Assembly (NCBI GenBank): GCA_947471745.1
Contig: CANJKZ010000013.1
Coordinates: 248,001 to 312,000 of the forward strand
DNA length: 64,000 bases
Direction of reading: 5' to 3'
Source of the DNA: Closterium sp. Naga37s-1
Lineage: Eukaryota > Streptophyta > Zygnematophyceae > Desmidiales > Closteriaceae
In this document: positions 32,301 through 43,800 of the stretch, piece by piece
Numbering within the stretch: the stretch's first letter is position 1
Layout: each line of letters opens with the position of its first letter
The notes under the pieces: model-generated
Database searches by the model: none
Told to the model about the DNA's origin: nothing
The model's input: the letters and a program-made list of their open reading frames with translations, nothing else
Translations under genes and position numbers: made by a program

Positions 32301-35300
32301 AGCATACTTTGGAGTGTATGGCAAGAGGGGGCGTGCATGACCACGTGGGAGGAGGCTTTCACCGATACTCGGTGGATGAGTACTGGCATGGTGAGGCGTG
32401 GTGATGCACGGTGAGGTGCGGTTGGGCAGGGTGGCCAGCTCGTCTCGTGCATTCATCTGCTTTACCACCCTTTCCTGTTATTTCCCCTTGTTTCTTTACT
32501 CTTCTCTTTCTTCCCCTTCCTCCACCTCCTCCCCCCATACCCCCATCTCGAGAAGATACTATACGATCAAGGCCAGCTCGCCAACTCCGTTCTCTCTCCC
32601 CTCCCCCATCTCCCCATTCTTCCTCTCCCACGCCCAGTCCCTCACTTTGAGAAGATGCTATACGACCAAGGCCAGCTCGCCAACGCCTATCTCGACGCGT
32701 TTCTCGTCACCGGCCGCCCGGATTTCGCGCGCATGGGGCGGGATATTCTGGACTATGTGCGGCGGGACATGACGCACAGGGAGGGCGGCATCTACAGTGC
32801 GGAGGACGCTGACAGCCTGGCAGCGGTTGGGGACGAGAGGAAGAAGGAAGGGGCGTTCTATGTGTGGAGTGAGAAAGAGGTGGGTGTGTGTGTTGTGTAT
32901 GTTGGTGTGTGGGCATTAGGGTGGACATGAGGCGCCTCAGAAATAGTCACAAGGAGGGTGGCATCTACAGCGCAGAGGACGCTGACAGCCTGGCAGCGGT
33001 TGGGGACGAGCGGAAGAAGGAAGGGGCGTTCTACGTGTGGAGCGAGGATGAGGTGAGTGTGTATACAAGTGTGTGCTGGTGCGTGGGCACAAGTGTGGAT
33101 ATGACGCACGGGGAGGGCGGCATCTACAGTGCGGAGGACGCTGACAGCCTGGAAACTGTTGGGGACGAGCGGAAGAAGGAAGGGGCGTTCTATGTGTGGA
33201 GTGAGAAAGAGGTGAGTGTTCGCCGATGCACCCATCAAGAGAAAGGGTGTGTGCAAAGTGGGATGGAAAGGAAAGGTGACACTTTGCAACGAATCCGTTT
33301 CTTACCATTTCCCACTTGCAAGGAATCACCTTCCCTTTCAACAGTGGGTGTGGCAAGGGCCTGGGGAAGAAGATGGAGTTGCACAGACGAGTGGAGGGGG
33401 TTTTTGAGGCGCCTCGAAAAATCCCTCACTACATGGGGAAGAAGATGTTGTTGCTAACGAGTGGGAGGGTAGAAACGACTGCGTGATGAGAACCAGATAG
33501 CTCCTTTGTCCATAGATTCAAGGGAACTGGCTGATCCCCATCACGCAGTCGTTTCTGCCTCCCGTTTCTCAAGGATGGCATTTTAGTAACTCTTTCTTGA
33601 AAAATATCTCCCTCCTTCCATTGTTTCTTCTGTCCTTCCTTTGCAGATTGCATCCATCCTCAGTCCTGCCACCCCTCGCTGCCGTCTCTTCACCGCACTC
33701 TACACAGTTCGCAAGGATGGCAACTGCGATCTCTCCCCGCGCTCCGACCCGCACAACGAGTTCGCAGGGCTCAACTGCTTGATCCAGCGCTGCTCAGTTT
33801 CAGACGCAGCTAAGAAGGCTGGAGTGCCAGAGGAAGAAGCCGAGAAGGTGAGAGGCTTGCTTGTTCTTGAATGGCCCAACTGCGATCTCTCTCCGCACTC
33901 CCACCCGCACAACGAGTTTGCAGGCCTCAACTGCTTCATCCAGCGCTGCTCGCTGGCAGATGCAGCTGCAAAGGCTGGAGTGCCAGAGGACGAAGCAGAG
34001 AAGGTGAGAGGTGCTGGTATGATCCGCGAAGGGAGGTGAGAGGTGGTGCAATGGGCAGCTCATCTTCTGCAGGGTTCAGCTGCTTGATCCAGCGCCGTGT
34101 TTGAAGTGGTGATTTGAGACGTCTCAAAACACTACTTCAAACAATGGGCAGCTCATCTTTTGCAGGGTTCAACTGCTTGATCCAGCGAGGTGACGACTCA
34201 AAAGTCACCTCGGTTCAACTGCTTGATCCAGCGCCGCTCGATGCGGCTAAAAAACTGGAGTGCCAGAGGAAGAGGTGGAGAAGTGAGTAGTGCTGGTGTG
34301 AGCAGGTGAGAGCCGGTGAGAGCAGGTGAGATCACCCCCCTCCTCTTTACCCCCCTCCTCCTCGAGTGGTCCTTATCATTGATTACAGTGAACAGTTCTT
34401 CCTCGATCCCCTCTCCTCCTCTCTCTCCTCCTCCTCTTCGTTCCCTCCCTTTCCCGCCCACTCATCAGATGCTGGGCGAGTGCCGCAACTTGCTGCATGA
34501 AGCCAGGAGCAAGCGCCCGCGACCCCACCTGGATGACAAGGTGTGTACTGGGAGCAAATTGGCTCACCATGGCTATCTATCTCCTGCTCTGGTGGAGCGA
34601 CCCGCCATGCTTCCTCTGAGACATGGTGTGCTTTGGGACGGTGTGTGTATGGGGACGACCTTTGCTGTATCAACCTTTGCTGTATCAACCTTTGCTCCAT
34701 GTGGGTTTCCACCAAGCTTCTTTACTGCCCCCGTGCCGTTCTTCTCCTTGCCATTCTTTCTCTTCCCCCTCCCCAGGTCATAGTGGCATGGAATGGCCTG
34801 ATGATTTCTGCATTTGCCCGAGCATCTAGGATCCTCCTATCACAGCCCGCCACGTCATCCCACTACTTCCCCGTCGACGGATCTCCACCGTCCATCTACC
34901 TCGCCTGTGCCGAACGGGCGGCGACTTTCGTCCAGTCCAAGCTGTACGACCGGGATTCCGGGAGGCTCAGGAGAAGTTTCCGAGAAAGCGCGTCGGAGGT
35001 GTGGGGGTTTGCGGACGACTACGCCTTCCTGGTAGCTTCCTTGCTCGACCTGTTTGAAGCTTCGGGCGATTCTGATTGGCTGGCGTGGGCCATGGAGCTA
35101 CAGGAAACACAGGTGGGGCTGCTGGGGGGGGGACACAGGTGGGTGATGAGGGGGAGACTTGGGCATGTGTACATGGGCTAGCTTTTCTTTGTACATGGGT
35201 ATCGAGGGGTATTGAGAGATGTTTCCCCTGCTTCGTCACTCTTCCTCTACCTCCTTTCTACCCTCTTCTCGCTCTACTACTCTCCCCTCTTCCCTCCCTC

Positions 35301-37144
35301 CTCATCTCCCCCTTCCCCCTCATCTCCCTTATCTCCCCCTCTCACCACGGCAGGATCGCCTGTTCTGGGACGAGCAGCAGGGAGGCTATTTCAACACAGC
35401 GGAGGGAGACCTCTCGCTGCTGCTGCACGTGAAAGAGGATTACGTATGATGGGGCGGAGACCCGCGTCTCTATGTTCGTTTCTCTCCTCTTCTCCCCCTC
35501 TCACCACACAGGATCGGCTCTTTTGGGACGAGCAGCAGGGAGGCTATTTCAACACTGCGGAGGGAGACCCCTCGCTGCTGCTGCGCATGAAGGAGGACTA
35601 CGACGGGGCGGAGCCTGCTGCCAGCTCAGCAGCAGCTGCCAGCCTGGCACGCCTCGGAGCCATGATTGGTGGGGAGAGGGGCGCAGAGTACGGGAGGAAA
35701 GCAGCGAGATGTGTGGTGAGTGAGACGATGGGAACAAAAAAGCGTTTCTGGTTTCTGTGACACATACTTATGTGACACATACCTCCGTGTTTCTGTGGCA
35801 TATATTCCTCTGTGGAGGCATCCATACTTGAGGCGACGTGTTTGAAGTAGTGTCTCAAAACACTAGTAGTGTTCTGAGGCGTCTCAAAACACTACTTCAA
35901 ACGCGTTTCTGGTTTCTGTGACACATATTTCTCTGTGGAGGCATCCATACTTGAGGCGCCTCAAAAGGCTTCTGAGGCGCCTCACAAGGTATCCATACTT
36001 GGCTCCATAATATGACACCCTCACCTGCACACTTCACGGGTTGGCTGCATCACGATTACCACTACTCCCCTCCCCTCCCCTCCCCTCCCCTCCCCTCCTC
36101 GACCCTGTCACCCACTTCCCCCAATCTCACATGGCCTTTGACGACCGTCTCTCCCACATGCCGCTCGCGCTGCTGTTCCTTCTTGACGCACCTCCCCCCT
36201 CCCCTACCCTCCGCTCTCTCTCCCGCTCCTTTCCCCCCCGAACCAACCCCCCTCAGATGGCCTTTGACGACCGTCTCGCGCGCATGCCGCTTCCATTGCC
36301 GCAGATGTGCTGCTCTTTCTTGACTCAGCTTCTCCCTCCACTCCCCTCCACTCCCCTCCACTCCCCTCCCCTCCCCTCCCCTCCCCTCCCCTCTCCCTCC
36401 CTCCCTCCCTCCATCCGTCGAACCAAACCTCCAATCCAGATGGCCTTTGAGGACCGTCTCTCCCGCATGCCGCTCGCGCTGCCTCAGATGTGCTGCTCGC
36501 TGGATCTCCTCGCTGCCACGTCATCGCCAGCTCAGCGCCAGGTCATCATTGCTGGCCCGCGGGGCGCGCCTGAAACCGAGGAGCTGCTGAATGGAGTGTT
36601 TTCCGTGTTTCAACCGAATTGCACTGTAAGGGGGATATCTGTACGGGTTGTGGAGGGGGGTTATGGGGAGTCTGGGGATTAATTAAGAGGGTGTTTTTAT
36701 TCAATGCTCCACTTATTGATCAATTGCATGCCCTTTTGATCGCTGTGCAGCCTTCCCCTGATTTCCCCCTCCCTCCTCCCCCCCACTGCTTCCTCCGTTC
36801 TTCATTTTTGCTTGCTTGTCCAGATCATACCAATCGATCCTGCCAACCAATCAGACGCTGCCTTCTGGCAGCAGCACAACCCACGTGCCCTTGCAATGAC
36901 TGCCAAGGGCATGGGTGACATGTCGGCAGCCACTGCCACGTCAGCTGCAGAGGCGGCAGTGCCAGCTGGCGCCATGTCAGGTGCCACGTCAGCAGCTTAC
37001 GTGTGTCAGAACATGACTTGTCTGGCGCCAGTGTCTGAGCCAGAAAAGCTGATAGCCCTTCTGAAAGGAGGAAATGCAGTGGGTTCCACAAGTGTCTCAT
37101 CCTTTACCTTGCCAGCTGGTTTTGGTGGAAAAGGTACTGCTTAG
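29306..37144 (+). CDS. DUF255 thioredoxin-domain protein (SPATA20/YyaL family), organelle-targeted
   Basis: Eleven exons: 29306-29839, 30303-30509, 30865-31013, 31903-32390, 32638-32879, 33647-33847, 34469-34540, 34777-35112, 35512-35715, 36440-36625, 36824-37144 (stop TAG). The first about 130 residues are Ser/Ala/Arg-rich, a likely plastid or mitochondrial transit peptide. Then come family blocks: [36 protein letters not shown] (CxxC thioredoxin-like site), [100 protein letters not shown]. Full length for the family. The biochemical role of the family is poorly defined; redox and glycan-processing roles have been proposed. At least seven exons have extra partial copies in adjacent introns. 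Confidence 0.92.
29880..29950 (+). repeat. Broken copy of SPATA20 exon 1 end
   Basis: Repeats [20 protein letters not shown] and its donor immediately after the real donor at 29839, but the Arg codon is TGA (in-frame stop). Use of this copy would truncate the protein. Confidence 0.85.
30115..30900 (+). repeat. Duplicated 5' ends of SPATA20 exons 2 and 3
   Basis: The exon 2 start ([20 protein letters not shown]) with acceptor occurs at 30118-30210, and the complete exon at 30303. The exon 3 start ([20 protein letters not shown]) with acceptor occurs at 30715-30778, and the complete exon at 30865. The upstream copies lack donors. Confidence 0.88.
31093..31250 (+). repeat. Scraps of SPATA20 exon 3 end
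   Basis: TACTTCCCTCCGGACGACAA recurs near 31107 and CTCCCCTCCGGACGACAAAT near 31225, after the real exon 3. Both copies are short and lack the rest of the exon. Confidence 0.7.
31354..31435 (-). tRNA. tRNA-Leu, anticodon AAG
   Basis: 82 nt on the minus strand, in an intron of the SPATA20-like gene and antisense to it. The 7-bp acceptor stem (TGTCGAG/CTCGACA), D-arm (GGCCGAGTTGGTCTAAGGC), anticodon stem CTGGA/TCCAG with loop TTAAGGT, long variable arm of the class II type, and T-loop GTTCAAATC all fold. No intron and no encoded CCA, as expected for a nuclear gene. Box A and box B are intact. Confidence 0.95.
31645..31770. repeat. Direct repeat around a degraded palindrome (GCGC core)
   Basis: TAGTCAATTTCAGCGAAATT (31652) and TAGTCAGTTTCAGCGAAATT (31744) flank TTTCTGAGGCGCCTTAAAAA (31671-31690), an imperfect member of the palindrome family. 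Confidence 0.75.
32550..33215 (+). repeat. Duplicated start and triplicated end of SPATA20 exon 5
   Basis: A scrap of the exon start ([13 protein letters not shown]) lies at 32548-32588. The exon end ([20 protein letters not shown] to FYVWSEKE) with donor occurs in the real exon (to 32879) and again at 32955-33053 and 33113-33211. The palindrome TGAGGCGCCTCA (32928-32939) lies between copies one and two. Confidence 0.88.
33360..33480. repeat. Direct repeat with GCGC-core palindrome at the junction
   Basis: GGGGAAGAAGATG with GAGTGG-AGGG occurs at 33361 and 33434. Between them is TTTTTGAGGCGCCTCGAAAA (33401-33420), one mismatch from perfect. Confidence 0.8.
33647..34260 (+). repeat. SPATA20 exon 6 copies separated by palindromes
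   Basis: Real exon 33647-33847; second copy of its 3' two thirds at 33875-34001 with donor; then scraps of the AGGGTTCAACTGCTTGATCCAGC block at about 34070, 34165 and 34213. Between scraps lie a 44-bp palindrome (34099-34142; 22-bp arms, two mismatches, ACGT centre) and a truncated one (34188-34210). Confidence 0.88.
34099..34142. repeat. 44-bp palindrome, ACGT core, longest of the family
   Basis: Right arm starts GTCTCAAAACACTACTTCAA. Left arm is its complement with two mismatches. The centre is TTTGAGACGTCTCAAA. Confidence 0.9.
35347..35715 (+). repeat. Duplicated start of SPATA20 exon 9
   Basis: [19 protein letters not shown] with acceptor occurs at 35354-35447 and in the complete exon 35512-35715. 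The upstream copy ends in TATGATGG with no good donor. Confidence 0.85.
35825..35992. repeat. Compound palindrome cluster (ACGT and GCGC cores)
   Basis: GTTTGAAGTAGTG and CACTACTTCAAAC arms bracket 35839-35902 with an internal partial copy. Two TGAGGCGCCTCA cores follow at 35952 and 35973. The surrounding ATCCATACTTGAGGCG-type and TTTCTGTGACACATA blocks are themselves duplicated. Confidence 0.8.
36120..36625 (+). repeat. Three copies of SPATA20 exon 10 start
   Basis: [14 protein letters not shown] at 36131, [19 protein letters not shown] at 36257, and the complete exon [19 protein letters not shown] from 36440. The copies are separated by C-rich tracts. Confidence 0.88.
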
Positions 37145-38731
37145 TGCTGGCTGCCATGTACGTTGGTGCGGTAGTTTTCAGGATGGGTTGGGTGATTGAA
37201 GGCTTGCGTATGGATGTATATCGAAAAGTGGTGTGGAATTGGTAATGATGCAGGAAGTTGGGTGTTAGCACATGAGTGCAATTATAACATGTTATTATGG
37301 AAAGGCAAGGCAGAGCAGAGTAAACGAATTCTGACAGGATCTGTGCACCTCAAAGGCTGTATCATCCCAGGGAAAAGTCCTGCTCACTTGAGGTACTGGC
37401 AGTAATTGAAGTTTTGTGTGGGTCATAATGTCAAACCTTCTGTAACAAATATAGCAGTGAAGATTTCCAACATTTGCAGAGGTAAGGTGTCCTTGTAACA
37501 CAAATTCCGCTGTCGTCGTGCTTCGTTCGCAGCCCCACACAGCTATCGCGAGTGCAATCGAGTTACACCTGTTTGACAATCACCTGTTGCTGCTGTCCTT
37601 CGTACCTCACTCCACCAGTGTCTGCTGGGATTGATATCCACCGCTGTTGAGCAGCTGGCAGTTGGCAGAAATATTTGTCGTGACTCCAAATTGAACGGGC
37701 ATGAACCGCAAAACATTGTCGTCAGCAAGAAGTACGGAAGCAGCACCACCCGTCAAGCCTACACACTGAACAGTGGTACCAATTGCATTGCACCTTGTGT
37801 ACACTGCCCGTACTTGACAAGGGCAGGCAACTGAAAGCAGGTTGGCTAGAAGGCGTGTAGCCTTTCACGGGGTGACTGGTATGGCGGTGTGGCTGTGGGG
37901 CTCAGGCAGTCCAATCTTTGGACTCTCCACCAGAAAAACATGACGATTTGTCAACGGCTCACTTTCTCCGGAGTTATCTGTACCTAATTTGGGTAAACGA
38001 AAGGTTGTTGAAAGTGTACATTCACGAAGCAGCATGTTCTGTAATTCGTCGATTTATGGCGTGGTGGGGAGTGCCTTGGCACATCCGCTTCCACCGTTCA
38101 AAAACATTTTGTACCACGAATCACCACGGCTTCGGTGCACGCACTGGCACTCCCCGCCACGCACCGGTACGCCTCCAAAGCCGTGGTGCAAATCGGTGCG
38201 AACTGTTTATGAGCGGCGGAAGCTTCAAAACCCGGTACACTGGGGCGTGCCGAGGCGTTCCGCACCACGTCCTTACCGTGGCGAGGCGCATGCTCCAAGG
38301 GCTGGCTGGGATGGGAGCAGTTGAGAATTGCAACCAACTGCGCGCTTCGATTTCGGCATCCATCCTTGTCAATGGACGGCATGGATTGCACTGACTGCCT
38401 CTTCACTTCCCTCCCCGAACCCAATCCGTTTGCCCATCGAGTTGGGTTTTCCCCGCGGTTCGAGAGAAAAAAGAATTGGCCCTCATTGCTCGACGACGAC
38501 TATTGCCCCTCATTCCGGATCGCTGACTTTCCACACTCCTCACCTCACCAACCCAGCCTGTTGCAATCCAACATCTCGCAGCACCCGCCTCGATCAATAA
38601 ATCTGCATTACGAGCTCTAGACAGGCACATAAGCTCCCTTATTTCTCGAAAAAGTACCAGAAATCCTCTCCAACGCTCGTCCTTCCTCCTGATTCATCTC
38701 CCAACCACATCAACTAGCGCTCTAAAGCACC
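37145..38731. other. Intergenic, no gene seen
   Basis: No coding-like ORF. Around 38070-38290 there are imperfect inverted and direct copies of a GGGGAGTGCC / CCACGGCTT motif that look like a decayed repeat. The last 200 bp should be the promoter and 5' UTR of the secreted protein at 38732. Confidence 0.5.
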
Positions 38732-39847
38732 ATGGACGCCAGACGAAGCGTTCTCGCGACGGCTCTTCTGCTCCTCACTCTCTCCGCGTTCGTCGTCACG
38801 GTCACGGAGGCGAAGAGAAACCGCGGGAGCACGAAGCTTTCTTCTCTCGACCAGGCCACGCAAGATTCAAGGGTCGCGCAGAACAGCGTAGCGTACGCGC
38901 AGAAACAAGCCGACCAATTGGCGGCGAAAGCGACTGCGGCGGTGGCGGCAGCGACACAAACGGAGACGGACGAAGCAACAGCGAAGGGCGATTATGAAAC
39001 CAAGCTCGACGCGTTGGCGACAGCGGCGGGCGCGCTCCCGCCGCTCGATTACGCTCAGACTAAGGCGGAAGATTGGGCGGCGCTTGCTACGAAGAAACAC
39101 AACGCGGCTGTAGCGCGGCTCGCCCTCGCGACCAAGTACCAAACGTCTGCTACAGCCCTTTCCGCGCTGGTCGACGCCGCGACGACCGCCGCTACAACCG
39201 GCTTGACTGCCGCGACGACCGACCTCAGCGACGCGAGCACGGCCGCGACGACCGCCGCCACAGCCGCCGACGCGAACCCCACTTCCGCGCTTCGCGCCGC
39301 GGCCGCCGCGAAGTACGTGGAGGTCGCAATCGCGCAGTCCATCAAATCCGCATGGGAGGATCACGCCGCAATTCTCACCGCCCTGCAGACTTCCTGCCAG
39401 GCCGTTGTGACTGCCGCGGATGCTGAAGTTACCGCGGCAACTACGGACGAAGGATCGACCAAGACGGATAAAGACACGGCAGATTCGGACCTTACAGCGG
39501 CGAATACGGCGCTGGCGACGGCGCAGCAGGCGTTTGATTCCGCCAAAACGGATTACGACAACTCGAAGCGCCTGTACGAAACGGCTAAGTCGTACACGAG
39601 CGCGGCGCGCAGCAACGAGCTGGACCTGCTCTCGAAGAACCGCGCTGCGCAGATTAAGTTAATAGGGAACTCGATTATCAGCGCCAAGGCGTCGCGCCGG
39701 CTCGTTTCGACGATCACGAGCGAGACTAAGAACAACCGTGCGCCGTGGCAGCAGAAAGCGGCGAGCATGGCGGCGGCAAATCCGGACGCGCTGACGGAAA
39801 TGAGTGAGATCGTGGCGTCGAGCAAGCTCCCTAGTAACGCGTTGTGA
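38732..39847 (+). CDS. Secreted Ala/Thr-rich alpha-helical protein, unrecognised
   Basis: Single exon, 371 residues, start in good context (AGCACCATGG). Residues 1-27 form a clear signal peptide (basic start, then ATALLLLTLSAFVVTV, cleavage near TEA). The mature part is almost wholly helical by composition: Ala about one third, with Thr, Lys, Asp and Glu in heptad-like spacing (DQATQDSRVAQNSVAYAQ, SKRLYETAKSYTSAARSNEL), few Gly or Pro, and one Cys. No domain is recognised. It may be an extracellular coiled-coil or matrix/mucilage component, which is inference only. Confidence 0.85.
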   Translation: MDARRSVLATALLLLTLSAFVVTVTEAKRNRGSTKLSSLDQATQDSRVAQNSVAYAQKQADQLAAKATAAVAAATQTETDEATAKGDYETKLDALATAAGALPPLDYAQTKAEDWAALATKKHNAAVARLALATKYQTSATALSALVDAATTAATTGLTAATTDLSDASTAATTAATAADANPTSALRAAAAAKYVEVAIAQSIKSAWEDHAAILTALQTSCQAVVTAADAEVTAATTDEGSTKTDKDTADSDLTAANTALATAQQAFDSAKTDYDNSKRLYETAKSYTSAARSNELDLLSKNRAAQIKLIGNSIISAKASRRLVSTITSETKNNRAPWQQKAASMAAANPDALTEMSEIVASSKLPSNAL

Positions 39848-40844
39848 GCAGTTGGAAGTTGGAGCCGATCCGAGCAGTTGGTGAAATGTCCAGACTCTGA
39901 GGGTGCGTGGGGAGGGGAGGTTCCCGTGGGCTCAAAACGTTTTTTGAAGCGTGCATGTGGAGGTAGCTATTAGGAGACTCCGAGCTTCTGCAGCTAGCTC
40001 CATGAGCGCGCTGCATTGACCACTACTGGTAACTGTGGTAGCGGCTCCCCTGAAGCGTATTGATGCACTCCAGCACCTGACACTCTTTGACACTCACACT
40101 TGACTGAGGTTCAGGTTCTGTCCAAGGGCGTCGTTCAAGCTCATTATGGAGCACTCTTTTCGCGTCTGCGACAGCCATGGAGAAGGAGGAAGGGGGAAGG
40201 GGAAGGGGGGGGGGGGGTGGTAGGTTTGGGAGGGGTAACCTTGGTTACGTTCAGCAGCAGTCCTGAGAGTAGTTGAATAATAGGCGTACTGTACCTTTTG
40301 TTGACCCTAACAGCTAGGCTCCTCCCCATTCCACGTTCAGGTTTAACCACTTGCTGTTATGGTGCATGTCTCTAATGTAGAAATTGACTTATCCTCAAGC
40401 TCTTTTGGATCTCTCCTATATATTCAATATTTCTCCTCCACTGTAGTCACCCAAACCACAGCCATCTCGCCTAAGTCCCTTTCCCCTTGCAAACACCACT
40501 CCAGCGTTCCCAGTCCTTGCTGTCCCTCCCGAGTTTCTATCTCACATTCCACACAGACCAAATAGACTTTCTTAAATTTGGTGTGGAAGTGTTCTCAACC
40601 CACCTTTGCCTCTATTTAGGCATCCAGGTGCTTCGTGACTTGCGTTTTAGCTTTCCATCTCCCTTCTAGCATGGTAATCATCTGTCAGGAGAACAACCCC
40701 TCTCGTAGACAGAGTAGCCACCCATTATCATCGCCAAACCCAGCTTTACTGAAACGTGTGTCATAATTTTTAGGATTATATTTTGTGCAGATATCTCTAC
40801 CATATATGACAAAGCGACCTATTCAACCGATAAACCTCTAGGTT
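39848..40844. other. Intergenic: convergent 3' flanks
   Basis: Holds the 3' flanks of the secreted protein (+) and the alpha carbonic anhydrase (-). A poly-G run lies at about 40206-40217. No gene seen. Confidence 0.55.
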
Positions 40845-43800
40845 TTAGGCAGGGCCAACGACCAGGAAACGGTCCCCAAGGTCTTGACGAGGCCTCTGCA
40901 ATATGTGGGGAGAAGAGGGAGGGGAGGGAGGTACAACCATTAAGAGTGAGCAGTAGCAAGTGAAAGAGGGGGCAATAGGACGGGGGGAGATGGGAGAGAG
41001 GGACAGCAGTAGGAGCTGTAGCAACAGCAACAGCAACAGCAGGTGGTTCATTGTGCCTCGTTTTGTTGAACAAGCCATACCCAGTTTCCCACTGTACTCT
41101 CCGCATTAAGCCTCAATGTATCTCTATGCTCACAGCGATTTATGCGTAACATCTCTGTGCTCACTGAATCAAGCCCCTATGTGACTCTGTTCTCACCGAG
41201 TTAAGAGCAAGGGTCTGGCGGTCACCAACGTAGCGCATGAACTCAACGACTTGCGCGTCAGGGATGCGCATGGGGGACGCTGCAGAGACAAGCACAGGGA
41301 AGCATGGGAGAGATGCACGTAAGGTAAGGGCGAGGGTCTGGCCGTTTCCAACGCACGCCTGGAATAGTGGAGAGGGGATGGTGGAGACTGCGATACAGGA
41401 GGTGAGAAGAGGGCACAAGGAGAGACGAGGAGGGGATAAAAGGAGGAGGGCAGACGTTAACAGATACACTTGAGAGCCCATGCCTGGAGCAACGCTGGTC
41501 CATGGCGGTCAGTGGGAGTCAAGCAACTTACAGAGGACAAACCAGTCAACGCCCTCAGAGCAAGGGGGAGTGGTGAGCGAGCCCTTGTAGTGGATGTAGT
41601 TGTGTGCACCGTCCTGTGCGCCATGATTCAAGCAGGGTGGCGATGGGTGATGATGGGTGGTGGTGGGTGATGATGACAACGATGGCACAGCATGAGGGAG
41701 GCAAAAGGTCAAGACGTGCGTTGACGAAAGTCAAGATGCAAATGGCAAAACGGCACGAAGCCCAGAGCCATAAAGCATGGCAGCACAGAAGAATGGCAGC
41801 CAGTTGGAGAATTTCATATTAAGGAGACTCGCCATTGGCGAAGCGTGAACTCAGAGAGAGGCGCTGGTAGTTGCAGCAGACAGGACTATATTATCAGGCT
41901 CGGTAAGAGTGGCATGGAAACGCACCGCTCTGTCAGGCTTGGGGAGGAGAGGCTCGGGGCTGATCTGGATCTTGAGGCATTGCTTCAAGGGCTTGCCGCC
42001 TCCCACCGCTGGCACCTCGAAGCACTCCACTGGACCCGCACTGATGGAAGGGGGAAAATGGCAAGGTAAGTGGAGGGTTCGTTTCTGGCACTTTAAGCCT
42101 CTAGGGACCTGGCATCCCTCGTTCCTGGCACCTCAAGCAATTCCCTGGAACCGCGCAGTGTAACTTAACACAGTGTCAAATGAGGCGTGGCGTTTCCCTA
42201 TTCATCTCCTTTGCACTCCCCCTTCACGCAGTCACACTTTCTCCCCACTTCACTCTACCCCTGCTTACACTCACGGCCGCAGTGTCCCTGCACTTCAAAC
42301 TGCACCACACACTTCACTCACGCACGCCTTCTAGCCGCAGGCAATGCGCCGCACTTACATCTGCTGACTTTTGAGTCGACTCGAAAGTACTTTTGAGTCG
42401 ACTCAAAAGTCAACTTCAAACTGCACCACACACTTCACTCACGCCTTCACTCTCAGCCGCAGGCAATGCGCCGCACCCGCACTCACATCTGCTTGAGCTT
42501 CTCGTTGGGCGAGAAGGCGAGAGCCGCCTCGAGGCAGAGGTTCCGCGGGGCCTTGGGGTCCGCCTCCAACATGACCCTGCGCGGAGGTTGAGGGGGGGAG
42601 GGGGGGGGGGGTGCGCGGGAAAGGGGGGGGGATGAGGGGAAAATTGAGGAGGAAGGGGTAATGATGGTACCGAGGACTGCAGGAGAGGGAAGACGAGTAA
42701 CATGGAGTAGAAGTGCGTTAAGGAGAAAGTTAACTCTCGAGGAAGAGTATGCGGAAGACTGACGGTGCTAGAGCTACGGAGAAAGGCACTTACCCTACGA
42801 CTGCGAGCTTGCCCTCAGCGTCGCCTGGAAGAGACGGGCAGAGGGAAACAGCGAGAGGAAAAAAAGCAGAGGAAAAGAAGGGAGATGGTGAGTGAGAAGA
42901 TGCATAGGACTGTTTTGGGAGTCGCAGCAATGGTGCTGCAGCATTACTTGTGAAACCATGGTTTGTTGTGTACTGGCGTGGCGTACGGTGGAGATGACAT
43001 GACACGGAGGTCGTACGTACGGTGGACGAGATGAGCCTCCATGGCGGTACGGATGCCGTTGAAGGAGTGCTCGCTGGGAGCGTGGAAGTGGTACTGTAGC
43101 AGCTCCAGCTTGCGCCCGCCGATCTCGCACGTGTTGCTGCCGCCCGGGAAATTCACCTGCGACGCGACGGTGAAAGAACAAGCGTCAAGGTCACGCTTTA
43201 GAGCTGTCTCGAAAATGTTTCAGCTTTTGAAACGGAAACGCGCAGTGAGTGGAGGCCCTTAAGAATGTCGTGGTACCGTAGGGAGACGGAAGGATAAGCG
43301 AGAAAGAAAAAGGAATGGGAGCTGAGAGACAGAAGCCATCAATCCACCATTCACCACTGCAACCCTATCCATGCGCCAATGTTTTGCCATCACAGCCCCC
43401 AGCTTTCAAAAGCATGCTCTGCGCGACCATTATTATGTATTTTCCAATCTTAAAAAAAAAAAAGGCTTGACTCACCTGCATGGTGCCGTGACCAGTGTTG
43501 AGGAACGACGCATCGGCGCGCTTGTACCCGAAGGCGAGCTTGCCAATGCTGTTATCCGACACGATCTTAGGCGCCGTGAAGGAGATGTCAATCGGCGACT
43601 GCGCCGCGCCGGTCTTGCACACCGCACCCCACTCGCCGGGTCCTGACAAGTCTCCGTAGCTCCAGTCTGCAGCGAGCGCGGCACCCATGGATGGCGAGCC
43701 CGAGTCGCAGATTGGGCAGCCGACCACGGTGGCCATGCCGGCGGCCATTCCGCCGAGAATCAATCGCCTCGACACGGCGCGCTTCGTGTGGGTGTGGGGA

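Noticed and set aside
37918-38394. 158-codon ORF
   Set aside because: No ATG at its start, poor codon bias, built over decayed repeat motifs.
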